A DNA stretch of 19,863 nt, taken from Oscillospiraceae bacterium (lineage in GTDB: Bacteria; Bacillota; Clostridia; Oscillospirales; Ruminococcaceae). The DNA lies in the NCBI GenBank assembly GCA_017483405.1, contig JAFUWP010000386.1, positions 1 to 19,863 on the forward strand, written 5' to 3'. The notes beneath the pieces were generated by a model, which saw only the letters and a list, made by a program, of their open reading frames with translations, ran no database searches and had not been told where the DNA came from. The translations under genes were made by a program, and so were the position numbers. Positions 6,346 to 13,526 of this stretch are shown piece after piece; positions within the stretch are counted from its first letter, which is position 1; every line of letters begins with the position of its first letter.

Positions 6346-7539
6346 TTAAACTAGTTTTTTATTCTGTTTTGTGAGTGTTTCCCACATGGGGGACATGCCT
6401 CTTAATTTTTCGACAATCTGGGGAAGGACTTCGAGGATATAATCCGCATCTTCTTCGGTGAATTCCTCGCCGAAGCTCAGACGCAGAGAACCGTGAGCGA
6501 CTTCATGAACCAGTCCCAGCGATAACAGCACATGAGACGGGTCGAGCGAGCCGGATGTGCAGGCAGAGCCGGAAGATGCCTGAATTCCGTAATAATCCAG
6601 CATCAGGAGCAGGCTTTCGCCTTCGATGCCGACAATGGAAATATTGACATTTCCGCAGAGTCTTTTTTCTCTGTCGCCGTTGAGACGGGTCTGGTCGATT
6701 TTCAGGATGCCGTCAATCAGCTTGTCTCTGAGAGGTGTCAGCTTTGCGATTTTGGCAGGAATATCGGCTGTCGCGATTTCGAGTGCCTTCGCAATGCCGA
6801 TGATGCCGGCGACATTTTCCGTTCCGGCGCGCTTGCCGGATTCCTGACCGCCGCCGTGAATCAGATTCGGCAGAAGAATGCCCTTTCTGACATACAGAAT
6901 GCCGATACCCTTCGGAGCGTGGAACTTATGACCGGAAATGGAAAGCATGTCGATATTCTGTTCCTTGACATCAATCGGCACGTTGCCGACTGCCTGAACG
7001 GCATCGGTATGGAACAGAACTCCGTGCTTTTTGCAGATAGCACCGATTTCCGGAATCGGCTGAATCGTGCCGATTTCGTTATTCGCATACATGATAGTCA
7101 CTAAAGCAGTATCTTCACGGATAGCATTTTCGACATCTTCGGGATTGACAAGACCTTCCGGACTGACGGGCAGATATGTCACTTCAAAGCCATGCTTTTC
7201 GAGGAATTCGCAGGTATGGAGCACGGCATGATGTTCAAATACAGTTGTGATGATGTGTTTTTTGCCTTTTGCGGCGAGTCTGTCAGCAGTGCCCTTGATA
7301 GCCCAGTTATCGGATTCTGAGCCGCCGGCGGTGAAATAGATTTCCTTCGGGTCGGCATTGAGGCATTTTGCCACTCTGGCACGGGCATCTATAATAGCGC
7401 GTTCATTTTCGCGGCCTTTGGAGTAAATACTGGACGGGTTGCCGAAATGTTCCTGAAAATAGGGGAGCATTTCTTTTAAGACTTCATCAGACACCGCAGT
7501 AGTAGCGGCATGGTCTGCGTAAATATAGCGTTTTTCCAT
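6346..7539 (-). CDS. nifS: Cysteine desulfurase, NifS/IscS family
   Basis: A PLP enzyme that converts cysteine to alanine and holds the sulfur as a persulfide for Fe-S cluster building. The 397 residues match the family length. It starts with the typical YADHAATTAVSDEV; the PLP region has FTAGGSESDN (about 69-78) and FHTDAVQAVG (about 176-185). The PLP lysine is K205 in SGHKFHAPKG, and the persulfide cysteine is C327 in SSGSACTSG, with the following loop that marks group-I (NifS/IscS) enzymes. The C-terminus is ordinary. The ATG at 7539 follows a GAAGG ribosome site. The partner scaffold gene is 20 nt downstream. No Rrf2/IscR regulator gene is visible nearby, and two tandem promoters and repeat-rich DNA lie upstream, so regulation is probably by a distant factor. 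Confidence 0.97.
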   Translation of the reverse strand: MEKRYIYADHAATTAVSDEVLKEMLPYFQEHFGNPSSIYSKGRENERAIIDARARVAKCLNADPKEIYFTAGGSESDNWAIKGTADRLAAKGKKHIITTVFEHHAVLHTCEFLEKHGFEVTYLPVSPEGLVNPEDVENAIREDTALVTIMYANNEIGTIQPIPEIGAICKKHGVLFHTDAVQAVGNVPIDVKEQNIDMLSISGHKFHAPKGIGILYVRKGILLPNLIHGGGQESGKRAGTENVAGIIGIAKALEIATADIPAKIAKLTPLRDKLIDGILKIDQTRLNGDREKRLCGNVNISIVGIEGESLLLMLDYYGIQASSGSACTSGSLDPSHVLLSLGLVHEVAHGSLRLSFGEEFTEEDADYILEVLPQIVEKLRGMSPMWETLTKQNKKLV

Positions 7540-7573
7540 TGTTATGACCTTCTTTTTTGTAGAATTTTCTTAT

Positions 7574-7602
7574 ATTATACCACAACTATAGGAATAATAC
7601 AA
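7574..7602 (-). promoter_or_regulatory. Proximal promoter of nifS
   Basis: TATAAT (7574-7579) is perfect and is preceded by TGG, making an extended -10. The -35 (TTGTAT, 7597-7602) is weak, at 17-nt spacing. The start would be near 7567, some 28 nt before the nifS ATG. Confidence 0.65.
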
Positions 7603-7604
7603 TC

Positions 7605-7625
7605 ATCGTTAGACCGGTTAACGAT
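7605..7625. repeat. Palindrome between the two nifS promoters
   Basis: ATCGTTA (7605-7611) and TAACGAT (7619-7625) are perfect 7-bp arms around 7 bp. It abuts the proximal -35 box (7597-7602) and overlaps an arm of a second inverted repeat (7623-7634). It could be an operator acting on the proximal promoter, or a leader hairpin in the transcript from the distal one. Confidence 0.4.
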
Positions 7626-7715
7626 TCCGATTTTCGATAAACAGTGATAGAATTTTCTGATAAATAATTTACAGAATTTTCCGGCGCATGTTTCAATTAT
7701 AACAAAATCGGAATC
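7623..7715. repeat. Inverted repeat linking the nifS distal promoter spacer and leader
   Basis: GATTCCGATTTT (7623-7634) recurs as its exact complement AAAATCGGAATC (7704-7715). The second copy fills most of the spacer between the -35 and -10 of the distal nifS promoter. The first lies about 55-66 nt into its transcript. The 12-bp match is exact; the function is inferred. Confidence 0.5.
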
Positions 7716-7724
7716 ATTTGTCAA
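7696..7724 (-). promoter_or_regulatory. Distal promoter of nifS, perfect consensus
   Basis: TTGACA (7719-7724) and TATAAT (7696-7701) with exactly 17 nt between match the housekeeping consensus at every base. The start would be near 7689, giving a 150-nt leader before the nifS ATG that contains the proximal promoter. One arm of an inverted repeat lies in the spacer. Confidence 0.82.
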
Positions 7725-7745
7725 TAGAAAATCAGAAAAAATCAC

Positions 7746-7773
7746 AAAAACCTGTCCGGTCAGACCGGACAGG
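7746..7773 (-). terminator. Intrinsic terminator after the small beta-rich protein gene
   Basis: CCTGTCCGGT (7751-7760) and ACCGGACAGG (7764-7773) form a 10-bp stem with a 3-nt loop. On the minus strand it is followed by TTTTTGTGATTTTTT. It is 24 bp past the stop at 7798 and sits just upstream of the nifS distal promoter, insulating it. Confidence 0.9.
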
Positions 7774-7797
7774 CCGAAATAAAGTGTTTTTGTTCCG

Positions 7798-8271
7798 TCA
7801 GCGGATAATTTTAAAATCATCTATATAGCCATCCATGCCGTTCCACGTTCCCTGCGGAGCAGAGGCTTTCTGCGGAATCACTTCCAGATTGATAGTTGTG
7901 AATTTATCACTTGGAATATCGAGAAACAGATTCTGCCATCCGCGTTCGGAAAGCGTAATGCTCCGCGACTGAATTTCGGAATCATCCTGTTCACTGTATG
8001 CCATGAGTCTGACAGATGCATCACAGGCATTTTCCGTTGCAAGGATATTGACCGAAACACGGTCGCCGGCACGGAGTTCGATTTTTTTATAAAGTCTGAA
8101 TACATCATGGGGCTGAACGTACCATTCCCAATATTTGATAACATGTTCATTTCCGCTGGGAGCAGGCACGGGGGAAGGCTCTTTGCAGAAACAATAGAAA
8201 TCGTGGTCGCCTTCGATTTTCACGTTATTGCGCCACATCAGGGCAGAAAGCTTTTCAATCGGATAATCCAT
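7798..8271 (-). CDS. Small beta-rich protein of unknown function, possibly CBM/galactose-binding-like
   Basis: I do not recognise this 157-residue protein by name. From about residue 42 it reads like a jelly-roll sandwich: alternating hydrophobic strands (VIKYWEWYVQ, RVSVNILAT, ASVRLMAY, WQNLFLDIP, TINLEVIPQ) and a final GYIDDFKIIR, a closing strand of the kind seen in CBM4/9-like and galactose-binding-like domains. A catalytic motif, signal peptide and membrane helix are all absent, so it is probably cytoplasmic, which is unusual for such a fold. The ATG at 8271 is preferred: AAAGGAGTG lies at proper distance, while the in-frame GTG at 8280 overlaps that site. It has its own consensus promoter (8306-8334) and terminator (7746-7773), so it is a single-gene unit, apparently well expressed. 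The fold assignment is inference. Confidence 0.72.
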   Translation of the reverse strand: MDYPIEKLSALMWRNNVKIEGDHDFYCFCKEPSPVPAPSGNEHVIKYWEWYVQPHDVFRLYKKIELRAGDRVSVNILATENACDASVRLMAYSEQDDSEIQSRSITLSERGWQNLFLDIPSDKFTTINLEVIPQKASAPQGTWNGMDGYIDDFKIIR

Positions 8272-8305
8272 TGCAAACACTCCTTTTCAGAATTTAATAT
8301 ATTTA

Positions 8306-8334
8306 ATTATACTAAATTTTTCAGGAGATGTCAA
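8306..8334 (-). promoter_or_regulatory. Perfect consensus promoter of the small beta-rich protein gene
   Basis: TTGACA (8329-8334), 17 nt, TATAAT (8306-8311). The start would be near 8299, giving a leader of about 28 nt before the ATG at 8271. Upstream bases closely copy those at the distal nifS promoter. Confidence 0.85.
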
Positions 8335-8364
8335 GAGAAAATCAGATGTTTTTTACAAATTCTG

Positions 8365-9252
8365 TTATAATAATACACAGCCGGTATTGTCGATTTTCAG
8401 GTCATGGACTTCCCAGCCTTTCAGGCCGGCATTATCCAGAGAAAAGCGCATCTTTCCGGCAAAATAAGTATTTTCTTCGTCAGCGATGGCCATCACGGTA
8501 GGCCCTGCACCGGAGATGTAAACCGCATACGCGCCGTGTGCATATGCAATATCGAACACTTCCCGTGCGTGAGGGATTAACGCCATCCGGTAAGGCTGAT
8601 GCAGTTTATCATGTGTCGCGGTGCGCAGATTCTCGAACTTGCCGGTCAGCAGAGAGGCCGAAAATAATGCCGCTCTCGAAAGATTATAAACAGCATCCTT
8701 ATGAGAAACTTCCGATGGTAGACAGGCCCTTGCCTTTTCGGTTTTCAGCTCGAAATCCGGAATCATCGCAACAAATCGCAGTTTTGTGTAAACTTCCTGC
8801 TTTACCCAGTGAACGCGCCGGCCATCGAACACCGCCGTCACGATACCGCCCAGCAAGGCCGGAGCAGTATTATCCGGATGTCCTTCAATCTGCGCCGCCA
8901 AATCTACTAAATCATCAGTATTCAGCGGATTTCCGAGCAGAGTATTCGCGCCTGCAAGTCCGGCCACGATACAGGCCGAACTCGACCCTAATCCGCGTGT
9001 CATAGGGATTCTGTCATGCTGAATCAGTTTCAGGCCGTTTAATTTCTTTCCGCAGACTTCAAATAAATCCTTTGCGGATGTGTAGATTAAATTTCGCTCA
9101 TCGGTGGGGACGTTTGGATTTTCCGGTGCGGAAATTTCGATTCTGTCGCTTTCTTCCATCTCGATAGTATTGTAATACTGCAAGGCAAGTCCCAGCGCAT
9201 CGAATCCTGCGCCGAGATTGGCACTTGTTGCAGGTACTTGTAAGGTAATCAT
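8365..9252 (-). CDS. thrB: Homoserine kinase (GHMP family)
   Basis: Phosphorylates homoserine to O-phosphohomoserine in threonine synthesis, using ATP. The 295 residues match the family length. Signatures in order: PATSANLGAGFDALG (about 7-21) near the N-terminus; the GHMP ATP loop PMTRGLGSSSA (83-93); EGHPDNTAPALLGG (about 129-142); and the C-terminal GAGPTVMAIAD. I chose the ATG at 9252, not 9258, because it overlaps the upstream stop as ATGA, has the ribosome site 10 nt upstream, and gives MITLQVPATSANLG, the normal beginning. The 4-bp overlap couples it to the unknown gene upstream. No thrC, hom or other threonine genes are in view. No clear terminator follows; the promoter at 8306-8334 begins 30 bp later. 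Confidence 0.96.
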   Translation of the reverse strand: MITLQVPATSANLGAGFDALGLALQYYNTIEMEESDRIEISAPENPNVPTDERNLIYTSAKDLFEVCGKKLNGLKLIQHDRIPMTRGLGSSSACIVAGLAGANTLLGNPLNTDDLVDLAAQIEGHPDNTAPALLGGIVTAVFDGRRVHWVKQEVYTKLRFVAMIPDFELKTEKARACLPSEVSHKDAVYNLSRAALFSASLLTGKFENLRTATHDKLHQPYRMALIPHAREVFDIAYAHGAYAVYISGAGPTVMAIADEENTYFAGKMRFSLDNAGLKGWEVHDLKIDNTGCVLL

Positions 9253-9716
9253 AAACATTCATCTCCTTCGGGTTCAATCAGGTCATGTTCAGTAAATTCT
9301 GCATTTTCCCAGCTTTTGACTCTTTCCTGAATGGTTTCTTCATCATAGCCGAACCATGTGATTTCCCAGAGCACTGCGGCAGTGAGAACTTCTTTATCAA
9401 AAGAAGAAAGACTTTCCGGACTGACAATCCAGCCGAGCACTTCTTTCCACGGTGTAATCATAAAGCTGAAATTTTCAAGGTCATGAGCATTTCGCGCGTA
9501 AACATGAAAATAATTCTGTCCGTCTATATCCTGTTCCGGTGTCATGAAAATCGTCCATTCGTCAGAGAATTCCGGCGCGAGACTGCTGATATTTTTCAGA
9601 AATTCCGTAAAAATTTCCCGTGTGCGATGCAAATCCGGCGAGTTGGTACAGAGTTTCAGAAATTCTTCTGTGAGGAGTTTCTCATCACAGGTCTGCAATA
9701 CTTCATAAAAATACAT
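9249..9716 (-). CDS. Unrecognised acidic 155-residue protein, coupled to thrB
   Basis: I do not recognise this protein. It has no signal peptide, membrane helix or obvious catalytic motif. It is acidic, with a helical N-terminus (MYFYEVLQTCDEKLLTEEFL), a segment rich in Trp, Phe and Tyr in the middle (DEWTIFMTPE, NYFHVYAR) and the C-terminal EITWFGYDEETIQERVKSW. This suggests a small soluble alpha/beta protein of a conserved-hypothetical family. The ATG at 9716 has AGGAG seven nt upstream. Its stop overlaps the thrB start (ATGA), so the two are made together; that alone does not prove a role in threonine synthesis. No good promoter is visible in the 85 nt upstream, so transcription may come through the weak terminator of the YfhO gene. 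Confidence 0.8.
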   Translation of the reverse strand: MYFYEVLQTCDEKLLTEEFLKLCTNSPDLHRTREIFTEFLKNISSLAPEFSDEWTIFMTPEQDIDGQNYFHVYARNAHDLENFSFMITPWKEVLGWIVSPESLSSFDKEVLTAAVLWEITWFGYDEETIQERVKSWENAEFTEHDLIEPEGDECL

Positions 9717-9765
9717 GATGTTTCTCCTGTTTCAGTATATGAACTATCAGCCTTTTCTGATACAG

Positions 9766-9791
9766 AAAGGACGGCAGAAACGCCGTCCTTT
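9766..9791 (-). terminator. Terminator-like hairpin after the YfhO gene, weak U-tract
   Basis: AAAGGACGGC (9766-9775) and GCCGTCCTTT (9782-9791) form a 10-bp stem with a 6-nt loop. On the minus strand it is followed by CTGTATC, not a T-run, so termination may be partial. A second possible hairpin shares the CCTTT of its distal arm (CCTTTCTG pairing with CAGAAAAGG). Confidence 0.6.
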
Positions 9792-9801
9792 GCGGTTAAT
9801 T

Positions 9802-12714
9802 TTAAGATGCGGCTTTTTCGGCCTGCATGGCAGCGCGTTTCTTGTTGCGGAATTTCGCAATCAGGACTTTGTTATTTTTTCTGTCATACTGCCAGAACAT
9901 AATGATGATGGCAACACCTACGCCGAGCATAATCACGCCGAGTACGAAATAAGGCGGTGTGTAGCTCATGGTGATGGTATGTGTACCTGTATCAAGCGGA
10001 ACATAAATCATCGCTTTCAGACATTGCTGTGCATTGACGGTTTCTGTGGAGCCGTCATCGTTGGTGACTTGCACTTTTCTGCCGTCCACCTTGACTGTCC
10101 AGCCATCTTCATAGGGAATCGAAGTGAACAGAATCTGTCCTTCCTGAGAAGTAACAGTCCCTCTGAGATAAGTGGCAGTGGCTTTCTGTATCTGCATCTG
10201 CTGGGTTTTCAGAACGTCAATATCTTCCTGATATACATCTTCATTGAAATAGTAGAAATACGGTGCTTTGATGATGGTTGCATTCTGGTCGTTATCGACA
10301 GTCACGCGGAGAGCGACCTGTGTGCCGACTTCGTAAACGCCTAAATCCAGAATACAATAGTTCTTTGTCTCGAAATATCTGCCGAAACTTGTGAAATTAT
10401 AATTTTCTGTTACGTTATCCCATGTGCCGAGCCAGAGGTTAACGGCCTGTTCGTTTTCGGTTTTCAGATAGGCATAGATTCTCTTGTTTTCGGTAACGGT
10501 GAATCTGTAGTCGATAGTCGGGTCACCGCTGTCCATTTTGGTGTAAGTGGCCTGACCGTTATAGTCCGACAGTGTTACCGCGCCGAGTACAGTTTCGACA
10601 TACGGAACGGGGGTATAGTATTCTGTAACAGAGGCAATCTGACCGGCTTCATCGAACTGAGTTTCGCCCATCATGGTACTCAGCAGAACATTCTGACTGT
10701 TGAACGGATTATCATTGCCGAGATGGTCAATTCTCAGGAGGTCATCACTGACAAGATAGCCCATAGATAAGGCATTCGGATTCTGATAGATGCTGATTGT
10801 CTTGTTCTTGGGATTTCCGTCAGCATCTTTATCGTCATAATCATCGAAATTATATTCATCTACTTTAATATAGGACGGATGCAGAAGATTTCTGGGAGAA
10901 GAATCGCCTCTGTCGAGCACATACTTGATGCCGAGCAGGGAGTCAGCGAGTTCTGTTGTGCCGTCATATCTGGAATAGTAGCTTCTCATGTTATAGCCCA
11001 TTGTTTCGATGAAATTCAGAGTCTGGGCATTCATGACGGAGCTGGAATGTGTCAGACCTTTCAGGCCGAACGCCATGTTATCATTGACGCATCTGACATA
11101 AGTCTTTTCGGAACGGTACAGACCGCCGTCAATGCCGTTGCTGTGATTCTTGTCATATTCTTCCATGAGGTCAACAGCGGCACGGCCGGACTGAATGAAA
11201 GTTCTGTAAGAGGCTCTGGAAGAATAAGCAACTTCTTTATCGACAGCATGCATGGTTTCCACGGTATTGAATACCAGTTCACCGGAAATTGCACATAACA
11301 GAACTATCGGCAGAACCATGCTGTTTTTCTTGTTCAGGATGCCGTACAGAATCAGCAGATAGACTGCTGATAAGCCTACAGAAAGCCAGATAGATTTCAT
11401 TTCGTCCATGCTTTCGTAGTTCTGCGAGTTGATGAACAGGCAAAGTGCCAGAAATCCGAAGAAAACACCGCCTAAATGATTGGCTTCGATATGCTCCAGT
11501 TCACGGAATGCCGTTGCCGCCATCGACAGCAGAATGAACGATACAATAAAAGAATAACGGAACGGCAGCCAGTTCGGAACTTGTCCGCCATGCCACCACA
11601 TATCAACCGGCTTGATGTACATGCTGAAGAACATCACCAGCAGTAAAAAGCCATAGCCGAGCTTATGTTTCAGTGTGATTTTCCTGTTCAGGAAGTATAA
11701 CGGCACAAGCACGACTGTTAGGATACCGCAGTAGATTTCCGGACTGCCCTGTACATTCACCGAGTCATACTGACAAGTCAATAACTGTCTGAAAATAATA
11801 ATCGGGTCGAACTGTGTCTGAAAACTGTAGTCAGGGTCAGTAAAATCGAACTTGCCCAGTGACAGAGCCTTATAAACAGGCAGAATCATGAACGCGGCGC
11901 ACATCACGGCAACCAGTGTGCTGACACCGAATGTCATGCAGGTATAGAACATATCTCTGAACTTTCTGTTCTTCTGTTCTGTACCGAAGAAGAAATAATA
12001 AATAAAATAAATCGCCGTGAAAATGCCAATCATGTAGCCGATATAGAAATTCGCCACAAACATGACTGCAATCGGAATGATATAATTAATCTTCCGGCCG
12101 TCATCTACCAGATATTCCACGCCGAGTGCTATCAATGGCAGAAATACCAGACCATCCAGCCACATGGGGTCAATTGTCTGAATCACCATGTAAGCCATCA
12201 GAGAATATAAAATGCCGAATATCAGCGCGGGAAGGGGCTGTAATTTCTTGCTTTTCTGGAGATAGATGTGAAATGTCAGGCTTGCCGAGCCGATTTTCGC
12301 CAGTATCATGATGAGCAGACTTGTCAGCATCATCTTTTCCGGCAGAAGCATCACTATCAGCGTGAACGGACTCGCCAGATAATAGCCGATAACGCCCATA
12401 TAACCGCCGGACAGGTTTCTGCTCCAGTTGTAGAAGATACTCCCGTCTCCCCAGAACGCATCACGCAGAGCCTCGAAATAATAAACATACTGTGCATTGA
12501 AGTCCAGCGCAAGCACTGACTGTTCTCCGAAGGGATACAGTCCGAAAATGGCATAACAGATATACATCAGTATGACCGGAATGAAAAATGCCATCAGATA
12601 ATAACGGCTGCGGAACAGCCAGTCCGTTACTCCCGACCCCGAAGCAGAGGCTTTTTTCGTCTGGGCTGTGGGAATTCTGGAAGCTGATGCTTTTTCCGCT
12701 GTTGAATTTTCCAT
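9802..12714 (-). CDS. YfhO family membrane protein (GT-C-like glycosyltransferase)
   Basis: A 970-residue multi-pass protein of the YfhO family, whose characterised members are lipid-linked sugar transferases that decorate cell-surface polymers such as lipoteichoic acid; the substrate here is unknown. A Ser/Ala/Lys-rich cytoplasmic N-terminus (about 1-36) precedes the first helix (about 38-60). The first outside loop has ALDFNAQYVYYFEALRD with D71 and Q75, the acidic position typical of GT-C enzymes. About a dozen more helices run to about residue 485. A large extracellular beta-rich domain occupies roughly 490-915, followed by a last helix near 925-945 and a basic tail. The ATG at 12714 has AGGAGG 6 nt upstream. 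It has its own promoter (12780-12808) and stands as a single gene unless the weak terminator lets transcription continue into the next genes. Confidence 0.93.
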   Translation of the reverse strand: MENSTAEKASASRIPTAQTKKASASGSGVTDWLFRSRYYLMAFFIPVILMYICYAIFGLYPFGEQSVLALDFNAQYVYYFEALRDAFWGDGSIFYNWSRNLSGGYMGVIGYYLASPFTLIVMLLPEKMMLTSLLIMILAKIGSASLTFHIYLQKSKKLQPLPALIFGILYSLMAYMVIQTIDPMWLDGLVFLPLIALGVEYLVDDGRKINYIIPIAVMFVANFYIGYMIGIFTAIYFIYYFFFGTEQKNRKFRDMFYTCMTFGVSTLVAVMCAAFMILPVYKALSLGKFDFTDPDYSFQTQFDPIIIFRQLLTCQYDSVNVQGSPEIYCGILTVVLVPLYFLNRKITLKHKLGYGFLLLVMFFSMYIKPVDMWWHGGQVPNWLPFRYSFIVSFILLSMAATAFRELEHIEANHLGGVFFGFLALCLFINSQNYESMDEMKSIWLSVGLSAVYLLILYGILNKKNSMVLPIVLLCAISGELVFNTVETMHAVDKEVAYSSRASYRTFIQSGRAAVDLMEEYDKNHSNGIDGGLYRSEKTYVRCVNDNMAFGLKGLTHSSSVMNAQTLNFIETMGYNMRSYYSRYDGTTELADSLLGIKYVLDRGDSSPRNLLHPSYIKVDEYNFDDYDDKDADGNPKNKTISIYQNPNALSMGYLVSDDLLRIDHLGNDNPFNSQNVLLSTMMGETQFDEAGQIASVTEYYTPVPYVETVLGAVTLSDYNGQATYTKMDSGDPTIDYRFTVTENKRIYAYLKTENEQAVNLWLGTWDNVTENYNFTSFGRYFETKNYCILDLGVYEVGTQVALRVTVDNDQNATIIKAPYFYYFNEDVYQEDIDVLKTQQMQIQKATATYLRGTVTSQEGQILFTSIPYEDGWTVKVDGRKVQVTNDDGSTETVNAQQCLKAMIYVPLDTGTHTITMSYTPPYFVLGVIMLGVGVAIIIMFWQYDRKNNKVLIAKFRNKKRAAMQAEKAAS

Positions 12715-12751
12715 GATGTTCCTCCTTTTTCTGATTATTTTTTTGAAATGT

Positions 12752-12773
12752 ATCTGCTTGCAAAACCGCAGAT
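12752..12773. repeat. Small inverted repeat in the YfhO leader
   Basis: ATCTGC (12752-12757) and GCAGAT (12768-12773) flank 10 nt. It sits at the very start of the predicted transcript, so it may form a 5' hairpin or be a small operator. The 6-bp stem is weak evidence. Confidence 0.3.
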
Positions 12774-12779
12774 GTAGTT

Positions 12780-12808
12780 ATTATAACATGGTTTTCTGCA
12801 TTTTGCAA
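12780..12808 (-). promoter_or_regulatory. Promoter of the YfhO gene
   Basis: TTGCAA (12803-12808; four of six bases match the -35 consensus) and a perfect TATAAT (12780-12785) are 17 nt apart. The start would be near 12773, about 59 nt before the ATG. Confidence 0.75.
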
Positions 12809-13032
12809 GGGGAAAATGCGTTTTTTCGGGTCAAAACAGCAGGTTTTCCGATACAAATCCCAAAAATCGTGATTTTGCACAAATCCCAGCTTTCTGACGG
12901 GGCAAATCAGGATATTTTTTCTTCCGGTTTCGGCAAAGTTCTATTTTCAACAGGAATTACCCGAATTTTTTGTAAAAAGTCATAATGAAAGAACAAAATC
13001 ATTGATGATTCTGACAAAAATTGCAGAAATAC
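12809..13032. other. Non-coding spacer upstream of the YfhO promoter
   Basis: No gene or structured RNA is evident. The one ordered patch is AAAATC-GT-GATTTT (12863-12876), a palindrome flanked by two direct copies of ACAAATCCCA at 12853-12862 and 12879-12888. It lies about 45-80 bp upstream of the YfhO -35 box and could bind a regulator. The remainder is AT-rich with no clear motif. Confidence 0.4.
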
Positions 13033-13061
13033 TTGTATCAATCCGGAAAATATGATATAAT
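13033..13061 (+). promoter_or_regulatory. Plus-strand promoter reading antisense through the CmpB-like gene toward rmuC
   Basis: TTGTAT (13033-13038) and perfect TATAAT (13056-13061) are 17 nt apart, with TG one base before the -10 (TGATATAAT). The start would be near 13068, at the stop codon of the opposing gene 13067-13453. Its transcript is antisense to that gene along its entire length and reaches rmuC at 13527. Confidence 0.6.
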
Positions 13062-13066
13062 AAAAG

Positions 13067-13453
13067 TTAATCCGTGAAGAATGCCGGCGCGAGCCGGTCA
13101 TACACGTATTTTGCCGGAATACTCGTGAAATACCAGAAAATGCTGTGAACAAGGCATATCTGCCCGTGATAGTTCAGCGGAAGGGTGCTGTAATCCCAGA
13201 CATTCCAGTGCAGATGCAGATTCACGATGACACCGACAGCCAGTTCATAGGATGTGATAACTACTGCTCCCAGCAGATAAAGCATCTGCTCCGGCATGGG
13301 CGGTGCATACCGGAATAAAATACAGAGCGTTGTGAAAACCGCTCCGCCGGTCAGTGCCATCGTCCAGTGTGTGTATCCTCTTGCGAAAATCTCAATCAGC
13401 GCGTAGAGAAAATAACCCATCAGGAATGTGACGGCATATCTTGCAGATTTCAT
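13067..13453 (-). CDS. Small four-helix membrane protein, putative ABC-transporter type IV (CmpB-like)
   Basis: The 128-residue protein has about four membrane helices (near 5-24, 30-48, 57-78 and 98-115). The block WNVWDYSTLPLNYHGQIC (83-100) matches the WDYS...GQIC signature of the putative ABC-transporter type IV family (ABC_trans_CmpB). The family name reflects an early guess; the true function is not settled, and no ATPase gene is nearby. I moved the start from the ATG at 13492 to 13453, because AGGAGG sits 9 nt before 13453 and no ribosome site precedes 13492. It diverges from rmuC across 73 bp. I see no strong promoter there, nor a terminator after its stop. The entire gene lies under a predicted antisense transcript. 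Confidence 0.8.
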   Translation of the reverse strand: MKSARYAVTFLMGYFLYALIEIFARGYTHWTMALTGGAVFTTLCILFRYAPPMPEQMLYLLGAVVITSYELAVGVIVNLHLHWNVWDYSTLPLNYHGQICLVHSIFWYFTSIPAKYVYDRLAPAFFTD

Positions 13454-13526
13454 AAAAAAATTCCTCCTTCTGCGGATTTTGTATTTTTCCATTCATGAAT
13501 AAGCCTGCCCCGAAAGGAGTGCTCTT

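Noticed and set aside
6532..7104. 190-codon plus-strand open frame
   Set aside because: It is antisense to nifS, including its persulfide and PLP sites, and has no domain or ribosome site of its own.
7575..7820. 81-codon minus-strand open frame between nifS and the small beta-rich protein gene
   Set aside because: It crosses a strong terminator and a perfect promoter, overlaps the neighbouring gene's end and has no ribosome site.
13454..13492. Upstream start for the CmpB-like protein at 13492
   Set aside because: No ribosome site precedes it, whereas AGGAGG is correctly placed for the ATG at 13453.
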